Source: Janthinobacterium sp. GW456P (GTDB lineage: Bacteria; Pseudomonadota; Gammaproteobacteria; Burkholderiales; Burkholderiaceae_D). Taken from it: a stretch of 64,000 bases of DNA. The DNA lies in NCBI RefSeq assembly GCF_002127655.1, contig NZ_NEHB01000021.1, positions 23,132-87,131 on the forward strand, in the 5' to 3' direction. The notes beneath the pieces were generated by a model. That model worked only from the letters and a program-made list of their open reading frames with translations. It did not search any database and had not been told where the DNA came from. Made by a program: the position numbers and the translations under genes. Within the stretch, counting starts at the first letter, position 1. Every line of letters starts with the position of its first letter. Of this stretch, positions 8,097 to 15,717 are shown piece after piece.

Positions 8097-9386
8097 ATGG
8101 CCAAGATTATCCCTCCCCTGACCGAACTCCAGGTCAAGAATGCCAAGCCCAGGCAAAAGTCATACAAGCTGTTCGATGGTGGTGGCCTGTACGTTGAAGT
8201 GATGCCCAGCGGCTCGCGGATCTGGCGTATGAAATTCCGTCAATCGAATGGCAAGGAAAATACGCTGACCTTCGGACCTTATCCGGAAATTTCGATCATG
8301 GTGGCGCGTGAAAAGCGCACGGAGGCGCGCCGCTTGCAGCTGCAGGGTATCGACCCTGGCAAGTACCGCGATGACGCCAGGCGGCTCGCCGCCGAAAAAG
8401 CATCCAATACCTTCGAGAAAATCGCCCGCGAGTGGTACGCAAACAAGGTGCCGACATGGAGCGAGCGCACTTCCAGGAACATGCTGCAGCGCCTGGAAGC
8501 CGATATTTTTCCAAGCATCGGCGACCGGCCGATCACGGAAATCCGGCACCGCGAACTGATTGCCACGCTGCGCAAGATCGAGGCGCGCGGTGCGACCGAG
8601 ATTGCGCATCGCCTGAAAGCCGTCTGCTCGCAGATATTCAGCTACGCCATCCAGTGCGGCCTGGCCGACCGCAACCTGGTGGTGGACATGAAGGACGTCT
8701 TGAAGACCAAGCGCGCCTCGCACTACGCCGCCATCGACGCCGATGAATTGCCCGCCTTCCTGGACGCGCTGGCGCGCAACGAGGCGCGCATGTTCGAGCC
8801 GACGCGCATCGCGCTGCGCCTGATGCTCCTGGTTTTCGTGCGCACCAGCGAACTGATAGAAACGCCATGGAGCGAAGTCGATCTGGAGAAGGGCGAGTGG
8901 ATCATTCCCTGGCAACGCATGAAGCGCGGCAAGCTGACCGTCAACCCCGACACGACCAATCACCACGTCTGCCTGTCGCGCCAGGCGCTGGCCTTGCTGC
9001 GCCAGCTGCACACCATCACGGGCCGCGGCACGTACCTGTTTCCAAACCAGCGCGACCACGATAAGCCGCTGAGCAACAACACGCTGCTGGTGGCGCTGGC
9101 CCGCATGGGCTACAAGGGCCGCATGACGGGCCACGGCTTCCGGGCGCTGGCAATGAGCACCATCAAGGAGCGCCTGGGCTACCGCCATGAAGTGGTGGAC
9201 CGCCAGCTGGCGCACGCGCCCAAGGACAAGGTGGCCAGCGCCTACGACCGCGCCCAGTTCCTGTCGGAGCGCCGCAAGATGATGCAGGAGTGGGCCGACT
9301 ACCTGGAGGCCGTGGAGCGCGGTGATACGCCGCAGCCAGGCCATCATGGATCGTTGGAACTGGTTTGGCCAGCGCCGCGTCGTTAA
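8097..9386 (+). CDS. int: P4-type site-specific tyrosine recombinase (integrase)
   Basis: Catalyses integration and excision of the island at tRNA-Ser. The 429-residue protein has the N-terminal arm-binding domain (DUF4102; KLFDGGGLYVEVMPSGSRIWRMKF, about residues 24-47), a SAM-like core-binding region, and the catalytic domain with R249 (VRTSELIE), H346 and R349 (GHGFRA), H373 (LAHAPKD) and the nucleophile Y383 (SAYDR). All catalytic residues are intact, so it may be active. The start at 8097 (MAKIIPP) follows GAGGAGACC; the upstream in-frame codon is less likely. Its TAA stop is part of the ribosome site of the next gene. High-GC codon use matches the host. Confidence 0.95.
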   Translation: MAKIIPPLTELQVKNAKPRQKSYKLFDGGGLYVEVMPSGSRIWRMKFRQSNGKENTLTFGPYPEISIMVAREKRTEARRLQLQGIDPGKYRDDARRLAAEKASNTFEKIAREWYANKVPTWSERTSRNMLQRLEADIFPSIGDRPITEIRHRELIATLRKIEARGATEIAHRLKAVCSQIFSYAIQCGLADRNLVVDMKDVLKTKRASHYAAIDADELPAFLDALARNEARMFEPTRIALRLMLLVFVRTSELIETPWSEVDLEKGEWIIPWQRMKRGKLTVNPDTTNHHVCLSRQALALLRQLHTITGRGTYLFPNQRDHDKPLSNNTLLVALARMGYKGRMTGHGFRALAMSTIKERLGYRHEVVDRQLAHAPKDKVASAYDRAQFLSERRKMMQEWADYLEAVERGDTPQPGHHGSLELVWPAPRR

Positions 9387-9396
9387 GGAGACAGCC

Positions 9397-10020
9397 ATGC
9401 CAAGACGAATTGAACCTCTGACAGAGCAACAGCTGATACATGCGGAGCCTGGGGACAAACCATTCAGGTTATTCGACGGCTACGGCCTGTATGTTGAAGT
9501 CATGCCGACTGGCTCGAAGATCTGGCGCATGAAATTTCGGCAAAAGGACGGTAAGGAAAATGCCCTGACATTCGGCCACTACCCGGAGGTATCGCCAACG
9601 CTTGCTCGATGCCGCCGTGCAGTCGCACGCCAGATGCTGCATGACGGGCTGGACCCGCGTACAGAGTTCGACGCGGCCCACATGCGTTCACCGAAGCCCG
9701 TCAGGCGGCATTGCCTGCTTCCCGTTGCCATGGACGATAGAAAGGTGGAGCGCTGCGTAAGCCAGGTTGGCAGGCAAGCGCTGGAGCGGTTGCACGGCCT
9801 TGTATTCCCTGCGCTGAGCCGCGTCGAGGCCGATGAATCCGTGCGAAGCGACATGCAGGCGATGCTGGAGAAAATCCAGAAGGAGCGTAGCGTAGAGGTG
9901 ATTGATTTGTTGTACGACTACTGTGCCGACATCGTCTTTGGCTGCCTTGGATCGGGCATCGATGAAGATGATTTGATCGAGGCCATGAGGGATGCCAGGG
10001 TGGCGCAGCGGCGGAAGTAG
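9397..10020 (+). CDS. stand-alone integrase arm-type DNA-binding domain (DUF4102) protein
   Basis: This 207-residue protein repeats the N-terminal arm-binding domain of the preceding integrase (LFDGYGLYVEVMPTGSKIWRMKFRQ, residues 25-50, then TFGHYPEVSPTLAR). It has no core-binding or catalytic domain. Residues 100-207 are unrelated to recombinases and contain Cys and acidic stretches (IDLLYDYCADIVFGCL, IDEDDLIEAMRDARVAQRR). AAGGAG overlaps the TAA stop of the integrase gene, so translation is probably coupled. It may compete for arm sites and act as a directionality factor or repressor of integration; this is inference. It could instead be a decayed, truncated integrase duplicate, although the reading frame is clean. 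Confidence 0.8.
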   Translation: MPRRIEPLTEQQLIHAEPGDKPFRLFDGYGLYVEVMPTGSKIWRMKFRQKDGKENALTFGHYPEVSPTLARCRRAVARQMLHDGLDPRTEFDAAHMRSPKPVRRHCLLPVAMDDRKVERCVSQVGRQALERLHGLVFPALSRVEADESVRSDMQAMLEKIQKERSVEVIDLLYDYCADIVFGCLGSGIDEDDLIEAMRDARVAQRRK

Positions 10021-10057
10021 CCTACCTATCCGCAGGTGTCCTGCTATATTCTCGGGG

Positions 10058-10375
10058 TCATTTTGCTCCAGGTCCTTGGGTGCCTATGTGCCTGCTGGTT
10101 GATGAATTTTCGATTGCCGTGGATGCTGTGGTTGCTGGCCTGCTCGCCTCAATGCACGCTTGCATCCACCGTATCACTTCGCTTTTGAGCCAGGCGGAGG
10201 AGCGTCCCTGCAGCTTGACCGGGGCAGGGAAAGTGCCTTCCTTGATGCTCGCATAAACGCTGCTGCGCGACTTGCCGCAGGTTGCCAGCACTTCGCCCAA
10301 GCGGATGAAGCGCTCTTCGCCCATACGCGGTTCTACACGGTGCTTGTTCAGGTATTCGGCTGTCGCAGGTTTCAT
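10058..10375 (-). CDS. AlpA-family excisionase/regulator
   Basis: A 105-residue protein with a MerR-like winged helix-turn-helix of the AlpA family: FIRLGEVLATCGKSRSSVYASIKEGTFPAPVKLQGRSS, split over residues 23-60, followed by AWLKSEVIRWMQACIE. AlpA proteins of P4-like elements activate or direct excision of the integrase element. The start at 10375 follows a GGGGGG ribosome site; an internal ATG (MGEERF) is a possible alternative. It converges with the arm-domain protein gene, 37 bases away. The C-terminal tail is Ser/Thr rich and non-conserved. Confidence 0.85.
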   Translation of the reverse strand: MKPATAEYLNKHRVEPRMGEERFIRLGEVLATCGKSRSSVYASIKEGTFPAPVKLQGRSSAWLKSEVIRWMQACIEASRPATTASTAIENSSTSRHIGTQGPGAK

Positions 10376-10971
10376 GGCGTCCCCCCTTCGTAAACCAAAA
10401 ATGCCAGCGGCAACACCGGGGCGAATGGCATATGCGGCAGGCCTTGCCCTGCCACCGATTCGTCCTTCGCGGAAACGCGCTCGCAATCATTATTCCGAAA
10501 ATACGTGTCCAGTATCGAATGCCGTAATGGCTGGCGCAACAAGAATTGGCCTGCCATGCCACTTAGATCAAGCCTGCCGCGCACTATGCGTGAGATCAAG
10601 GCTGGACACAGGAGCCGGTTCGTGGAAGCTTTAGCAGCTAAAAATTGGGCAATCGAGGGCGCATCCTTCATGCGATAGATGCATTGCCATCGACTGGATT
10701 TCATTGGCCCCTTTTACCGTACAGCCGCAACATGCGCATGCGATTGCTTGCATCCCGTGTCATCAATACCTTCCAGCAATCGTTTCGAACGACCTCCAGG
10801 GAAGTTGTTTTTCTGTCCGTGCAGACAGGCGCGGCCATTGGACGAGAAACGCGTTATTGCCGTGTAGCACTCGTACAGCAGACTATAAAAATTTGTTGCT
10901 GACATTGATCAAGGTCGGTACAGATGCATGTCAAATGTTCCCACTTGGACGCTGCCTATTACCGCTGATCA
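10376..10971. other. gene-poor stretch upstream of alpA
   Basis: No protein-like frame stands out on either strand. The stretch should hold the alpA promoter. Its GC content drops toward the right, where a two-unit tandem repeat begins. Confidence 0.4.
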
Positions 10972-11207
10972 ACCGTGCTACTTTCGGCATACATTCCTGC
11001 TAAATCTGCTCTCGTACCTGCAAAAAAATGGTTCGACCGAGGTACTACCCGGTGATTTAAGGGTTTCAGTCGCTGTACAGGGCGGAACTACCGTGCTAGT
11101 TTCGGCATACATTCCTGCTAAATTTGCTTTCGTACCTGTAAAAAAATGGTTTGGTCGAAGTTGTGTCCGACGATTTTTGTGGATTAGTCGCTGCGCGAAG
11201 CGGGGCA
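10972..11207. repeat. two-copy tandem repeat, 118-bp period
   Basis: Two adjacent units start with ACCGTGCTA at 10972 and 11090. The first 67 bases are nearly identical (containing TTCGGCATACATTCCTGCTA and GTACCTGYAAAAAAATGG), and the remaining part is more diverged but alignable (AGTCGCTG...GCGG). The period is not a multiple of three and no protein frame is shared, so this is probably non-coding. Function is unknown; iterated protein-binding sites or a duplicated small-RNA gene are possible. Confidence 0.75.
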
Positions 11208-11215
11208 GGATAGGT

Positions 11216-11246
11216 GAAGTTAGCTAACCTGCGGTTAGCTAACTTC
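11216..11246. repeat. perfect 13-bp inverted repeat
   Basis: GAAGTTAGCTAAC and its exact complement flank CTGCG. Each arm also contains the self-complementary GTTAGCTAAC, so the site could be read as two operator copies as well as an RNA hairpin. There is no T run after it, so it is not a normal terminator. Confidence 0.7.
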
Positions 11247-11494
11247 CCACCTGCTTATTCGCACTTCGTGCTCAACGGTTAAACGGGGATGTCTTTGTAG
11301 TTGCAGGCAGGGTTTGTTTTACGGCGAGAGGAAGTATCAAAATGAAGCTTGGCTGTGCCATTTAACATCTACTTTTAGTGCTCTAAAAATGGGGAGATTC
11401 AAACACCTCTCCGTGGTGAACATGATCGCCTAAATCAGTGTCCGGGTACATTAAACCACTACAACTTGTATGAAATACTAACCAAGGAAAAAAC

Positions 11495-12223
11495 ATGAAG
11501 CACTTGGACTCGTTTGCAGATAATCGCCTGATCGTTGGCTGCATTTATTGCGGTGGCATGGCAGAAACGCGAGAGCATGTCCCTTCAAAAGTATTTTTAG
11601 ACGCCCCCTTGCCTGAGAATTTGCCTATCGTCGGTGCGTGCCGACCTTGTAATAACGGATTCTCGCTGGACGAAGAGTACGTTGCGTGTCTTGTAGAGGC
11701 AGTTATAGCAGGCTCAACTAGTCCAGATAAAATAAGACGCAGAAATATTGCTGATATTCTCAACCGCTCTCCAGCACTAAGGGCAAAACTGGATGCAGCC
11801 AAAACGATTAATAATGACCAAACCATATTTGCAATCGAACTGGCGCGCATCAATAGCGTGATTGTGAAGTTGGCGCGAGGGCATGCGGCATTTGAGTTGA
11901 GTCAGCCTTGCAGAGGTGATCCTACGTTGTTGTGGTGTCATCCGCTTGCAATGCTAAGCGATGAGCAAAGAGATGCGTTCGAGGAATGCGACATCGCTCC
12001 TTTATACGGTGAAATTGGATCTCGTGGCATGCAGCGCATGATGCTCTTGCAGTTCAATTGGTGTGAGATGGGAGAGCAACGAACCCAAGGTATGATGTTC
12101 AACGACTGGATTGAAGTGCAGGAGGATCGGTATCGCTACCACGCTGCAGATTATGGCGACATGGTTAGGATCAAACTGGTCCTCGGGGGGTACTTAGCGT
12201 GCCTTGCTGAGTGGAAAATGTAG
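11495..12223 (+). CDS. HNH-like zinc-knuckle endonuclease candidate
   Basis: A 242-residue protein. The N-terminus has two CxxC knuckles, C16-IY-C19 and C49-RP-C52, bracketing TREHVPSK (E27-H28). The following CNNGFSLDEEYV resembles the Asn-bearing helix of HNH/beta-beta-alpha-metal nucleases. The C-terminal region (about residues 85-242) has no family I recognise. Such HNH-type proteins are frequent cargo of islands and some belong to defence or competition systems. The start at 11495 follows AAGGAAAAAAC. It has its own, more AT-rich composition and no partner gene on its strand, so it probably works alone. Nuclease activity is an inference from motif layout. Confidence 0.7.
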   Translation: MKHLDSFADNRLIVGCIYCGGMAETREHVPSKVFLDAPLPENLPIVGACRPCNNGFSLDEEYVACLVEAVIAGSTSPDKIRRRNIADILNRSPALRAKLDAAKTINNDQTIFAIELARINSVIVKLARGHAAFELSQPCRGDPTLLWCHPLAMLSDEQRDAFEECDIAPLYGEIGSRGMQRMMLLQFNWCEMGEQRTQGMMFNDWIEVQEDRYRYHAADYGDMVRIKLVLGGYLACLAEWKM

Positions 12224-12509
12224 TCTGACGAAGTTCTTACTGATGAAGTGGCGCTTTACCATGCGTCGAAATCGGTTATCCATGCTTACTGCCACTTAAC
12301 ACCTGCACTCTAACCTAAACCCTCACCTAAAAAAATTAACGAAAATAATTCTTATTTAATGTGTAATTTCTCGCCAGCCAGAAAGCCCCGCCACTGCAAC
12401 AGAGGAGGTATCTAGCCAAAAACAATTTTGAAGAGATTTATGAGTGGATACGCTTTACGGGATTCGCTTCCGCTGAGGCGCTTGGCTGCAGGTCATTGCC
12501 GCTTCTGTT

Positions 12510-12588
12510 GTTCTAATCAGGTTTTCGACCGAGCATGCTTCTACTGCGCTCAATACCTTAGTCCGTTTCGAAATGGCGGACCTGATCC
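12510..12588. repeat. degenerate repeat related to 19113-19190, MITE-like right end
   Basis: GTTCTAATCAGGTTTTCGAC...GCTTCTACTGCGC... aligns with 19113-19190 for about 78 bases. It ends in AAATGGCGGACCTGATCC, a variant of the right terminus of the 168-bp elements nearby. It looks like the remnant of a related short element. Confidence 0.55.
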
Positions 12589-12602
12589 TCGTTCCCTTGT
12601 GA

Positions 12603-12779
<177 letters not shown>

Positions 12780-12789
12780 CTGAAAGGTC

Positions 12790-12957
12790 GGGGTCAGATC
12801 CGCCATTTGGACACGGGCTGATGCATTGAACACTGCAGAAGCCAGGTCAGTTAGAACAACGCACGCAGGTCCTCAGCACGCAATGCTGACGACAAAGACC
12901 TAAAGGCATCAACTGTAACCACAGCACCAATCCGTGTCCAAATGGCGGACCTGACCC
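12790..12957. mobile_element. MITE-like element, copy A
   Basis: A 168-base non-coding element with 26-27-base terminal inverted repeats: it begins GGGGTCAGATCCGCCATTTG GACACGG (written in two parts) and ends with the near-exact complement. Copies B (15424-15590) and C (20533-20701) are roughly 80-90 percent identical by eye. There is no transposase inside. Confidence 0.85.
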
Positions 12958-13072
12958 TTGCTCCCCTCTGTGGGGGGGGGGCGGAAGACCTACTGGCTTG
13001 GCTCTTCCAAAAATAACCAAATAATAATATGCATTATGGGTAAATACTTTTAAATTAATATTTTAATATTTA

Positions 13073-14131
13073 TTATGCGATATTATTTTTTGGAAATTCT
13101 ATTGTGAAACTATTTTTTGCATACTTTCTTTCTTCAAAAATAATAGCTTTTGATGAAGGTTGTGGTGCCCCGGCCTTAATATATATTTTTGCATTGTTTA
13201 GTTCTAAAAGTTGTCGAATCAATCCCATTCCCAAGCCCGATCCAGCCCCGCCAAAGATTTTAGCCTGTACTCCAGAGTACCCTTCCTCGAATAGCAGATC
13301 CAATTCATCTGGTGAGATATGAAGACTTGTCATTTCGAAGGAAATTTTGTATTTATCAACTTCTGAGACGAAGCCGATCATAATATCGGTGTCTGGTTCC
13401 GCGTATTTCGCAGCGTTATCTAAAATGTGATAAATTGCTACTTGAAATGAATCGTAGTCAAAATTCAATTTTTGATTGCTTGCTGATATGTATACCTTTA
13501 CATTTCTGTCTGCTAAGTCTTGAAAAAATAAAGTTACTACATTTAGAATAACCTTGTGAATTTCATGTTTTGCGACTCGCAAAACAGGGTTCGGATCATA
13601 TAGTTTTCTGTAGACTGAGAATTCGCTTTTTGCAGACATTTCATTCTTAAGTAGTCTCAATATCGTCTCAGCCGCCGCCGATGGATCTATTTCAAGATAC
13701 TCTTTAACTACCTTCTTTTGATTTCGAAAATTTTCTAAAAGTTTTTCTTGGGGGATTAGTGCATAAATTTCCTGTATTGAATGTCCGTTTAGTGATGTTA
13801 AATTGTGAAATAAGCGATTTACGCGTTCTGCTTCTTTCTTTGCAATTGCAGTTTTTACTTCATGAAAATGTGAAATCATTGACCTATATAGGTGTAAGGT
13901 TTTTTTGAAAACTTTTCCACTTTCAAGTAGGTTTAATTCATTGCTACATATGAAAATGCTACCATTAGTCGAAAGACTTAAACCTCTTCGTCTTTTTCCT
14001 TTTTCGCCACAAGAATTTGTTATTTCATTTTCAGAATTGCACAACTGTACACATGCACCACATTGAGGCGGCAAATTGGAAAATATTGTGTTGTTTTGAA
14101 TATCTTTTAATAAAATATGTAAATTTTCCAC
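13073..14131 (-). CDS. cytoplasmic Cys-rich sensor histidine kinase
   Basis: A 352-residue protein without membrane segments. The N-terminus has a Cys cluster C24-x2-C27-x3-C31-x9-C41 (PPQCGACVQLC), suited to zinc or an iron-sulfur cluster. A helical region follows with H109-N-L (RLFHNLTSLNGHSIQ) as the likely phospho-accepting His. The C-terminal HATPase domain has the N box HILDNAAKYA (N249) and the G box GAGSGLGMGLIRQLLELN (about 304-321). It starts five bases after the stop of the membrane-anchored receiver gene, so the two form an operon. Base composition is far more AT-rich than the neighbours, a sign of transfer. The input could be redox or metal; the output is unknown. Confidence 0.8.
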   Translation of the reverse strand: MENLHILLKDIQNNTIFSNLPPQCGACVQLCNSENEITNSCGEKGKRRRGLSLSTNGSIFICSNELNLLESGKVFKKTLHLYRSMISHFHEVKTAIAKKEAERVNRLFHNLTSLNGHSIQEIYALIPQEKLLENFRNQKKVVKEYLEIDPSAAAETILRLLKNEMSAKSEFSVYRKLYDPNPVLRVAKHEIHKVILNVVTLFFQDLADRNVKVYISASNQKLNFDYDSFQVAIYHILDNAAKYAEPDTDIMIGFVSEVDKYKISFEMTSLHISPDELDLLFEEGYSGVQAKIFGGAGSGLGMGLIRQLLELNNAKIYIKAGAPQPSSKAIIFEERKYAKNSFTIEFPKNNIA

Positions 14132-14135
14132 TCCA

Positions 14136-14735
14136 TCATCCTATTTCACACGAATACTCTTCGATTAGCCGTATAAATTCATATGGTTCTGAATTTTTTG
14201 GAAGCGAATAATCAACAGTTCTGAGAGCTTGATGAAAGCGTTCACCCGTTGTTTGTGCTGAGTAAATTATGACTTTCTTCATTGGGTATTTTTTCTTTAT
14301 AGCTAGCGCTAAGCCAAGCCCTTCATCGGAAAATCCCAAGGCTTTTCCAACACCTTGGATGTCTATGAAAAGAATGTTCGAATCGTTTACATCAAAGCAA
14401 TCTAATGCAGGAATGTCTTTTAATATCTTTGTGTTTTTCCAGCCTGCGGTTTTTAGTATACTTACAACCTGAAATTTTATGTCGTCGTCTATAAATAATA
14501 TCCTAGTATTTTTTTTAAATGGATTTTCATTTTCCAAATTTTCTGGTTGGCCTATTTTTTTTTCATTGTTTTTTTCTGGGGTGACGTTGTTAGAGATCGT
14601 ATTATTTATTGTGATTGGCGATGGCTCTATTTTTTCTTGTCTGGGTTTTTTAACAAATCCCCAAAGCGTAATCGCGATTGCCACGCCAAAACCGCTAAAG
14701 ATCCACTCAACATTTGTTTGTAGCCATGTAAACAT
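14136..14735 (-). CDS. membrane-anchored receiver-domain protein
   Basis: A 199-residue protein. Residues 10-28 (EWIFSGFGVAIAITLWGFV) form one N-terminal membrane helix. A low-complexity Asn-rich linker follows (about 35-75), then a receiver domain. The acidic pocket D83-D85 (ILFIDDDIKF), the phospho-acceptor D125 (ILFIDIQGVG), the Ser in IIYSAQ and K180 in SLPKNSEP are all in place. There is no DNA-binding output domain. It is the first gene of a two-gene AT-rich operon with the Cys-rich kinase. A receiver tethered to the membrane, with the kinase in the cytoplasm, reverses the usual topology, so the output probably acts at the membrane. The start at 14735 is the first ATG and fits the membrane helix. 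Confidence 0.8.
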   Translation of the reverse strand: MFTWLQTNVEWIFSGFGVAIAITLWGFVKKPRQEKIEPSPITINNTISNNVTPEKNNEKKIGQPENLENENPFKKNTRILFIDDDIKFQVVSILKTAGWKNTKILKDIPALDCFDVNDSNILFIDIQGVGKALGFSDEGLGLALAIKKKYPMKKVIIYSAQTTGERFHQALRTVDYSLPKNSEPYEFIRLIEEYSCEIG

Positions 14736-15144
14736 TTTTTCCTCTTGGACGTTGACATTGAAATCGTCAAATTATTAAAATGCTCATGGTACGGCAAAAA
14801 TTTCTGGAATGCAATTCAAGTTGATCAATTTGAAAGTAACGTGTAAGAATTTATGACCTCCCAGAAGCAGGTTTGGCTATGCCATGTGAGTACAACCTTA
14901 GCTATTTATCGAGTGCTTTTACCTAACAATACCTGCTCAATTTCATTTTCTGCTACGTTATTCAGATGCCGTTTTCGCATGAAACCTTGCCACTTTGAAT
15001 GATTGACCCGTCTCGCGGCCCGCTTCTGCGGACACGGACCTATCATACGAAATAACCCGTTCCCGCTCAAACCTTATCCCATCTCAATCCGCCACAGTTT
15101 TCCACATGTATCGTAAGCCTCTCCCGCCAATCCAGGAGGGTCCC
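14736..15144. other. intergenic region upstream of the receiver/kinase operon
   Basis: No gene is supported. The first 250 bases are AT-rich and should hold the promoter of the minus-strand operon; the rest leads into the amidase pseudogene, which keeps an AGGAGG ribosome site at 15134-15140. Confidence 0.4.
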
Positions 15145-15423
15145 ATGCCCTACACCTACGCCAAAGTCGCCGACCTGGAAAAAACCTCCATGGTTAGCAA
15201 TCATTAATGCGTTGCGCTGATCCGCCATTACGCGGGCGCCCCAGCCACATTTGCCTGGAAGCAGGGCGAGGCAGTGCTGGGTAACCGTTTGCTGCGCAAG
15301 GGCACGGCCATTGCCACGTTTATCAACGGGAAGTACGCGAATCATCAGCAAGGCAATCACGCGGCGTTGTATATGGGACAGACGCTGGACGGGATCATTG
15401 TCATGGATCATTGGTCGCAGGCC
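15145..15423 (+). pseudogene. BPSL0067-family amidase-like protein, broken
   Basis: The frame reads MPYTYAKVADLEKTSMVSNH, then TAA at 15205-15207, then continues in the same frame with CVALIRHYAGAP, AVLGNRLLRKGTAIATF and NHAALYMGQTLDGIIVMD. This is the N-terminal two thirds of the BPSL0067 family (NlpC/P60-like cysteine peptidase fold, with the Cys in CVAL and His in NHAAL), which includes T6SS-linked peptidoglycan hydrolases. The gene has an early stop and loses its C-terminus exactly where MITE copy B begins (15424). A good ribosome site is still present. It is therefore a double-hit pseudogene, probably once a secreted effector. Confidence 0.8.
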
Positions 15424-15590
15424 GGGGTCAGGTCCGCCATTTGGACAGGGGCTGATACATTGAGCACTGCAGAAGCCGGGTCAGTTAGAACAACGAACGC
15501 ACTTCCTCGGCACGCGATGCTGCCGACAAGGACCTAAGGGCTTTTACTGCAACCACAGCACCAATCCGTGTCCAAATGGCGGACTTGACC
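15424..15590. mobile_element. MITE-like element, copy B (inside the amidase pseudogene)
   Basis: Same element as copies A and C. The left end GGGGTCAGGTCCGCCATTTG directly abuts codon 93 of the amidase frame. The right end has lost the last bases of the terminal repeat (GGACTTGACC). The missing C-terminal part of the amidase gene is not found on the other side, so insertion was accompanied or followed by deletion. Confidence 0.85.
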
Positions 15591-15629
15591 TCACGCGCGT
15601 TGCGTGAAAGATGCTCCTTGGGTACCCCA

Positions 15630-15664
15630 GGGCGGAATCGAACCACCGACACAAGGATTTTCAA
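15630..15664 (-). repeat. tRNA-Phe-derived direct repeat, left copy
   Basis: A 35-base stretch (containing GGTGGTTCGATTCCGCC in minus-strand reading) is identical to 18761-18795. It corresponds to the tRNA-Phe T-arm up to the anticodon loop (TTGAAAA). In this copy the 5' side of the anticodon stem and the acceptor differ, so only the core is shared. The two copies flank a two-gene cassette. Confidence 0.8.
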
Positions 15665-15717
15665 GCCGGGACTTGTTGTTGCACCAAAATCATTCATCCC
15701 GCTGCGCCAAGACGCCG

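Noticed and set aside
10376-11246. A retron or reverse-transcriptase-linked RNA in the non-coding stretch
   Set aside because: No reverse transcriptase gene is present in the window and the repeats are direct rather than the msr/msd layout.
11216-11246. The 13-bp inverted repeat as a Rho-independent terminator
   Set aside because: The stem is AT-balanced and no T run follows on either strand; it is kept only as an unexplained inverted repeat.
12971-12981. Run of ten G as a phase-variable tract
   Set aside because: It lies in non-coding sequence between a MITE copy and the end of the kinase gene, with no frame or promoter that it could switch.
15067-15411. Minus-strand frame of 114 residues
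   Set aside because: It is antisense to the recognisable BPSL0067-type pseudogene on the plus strand.
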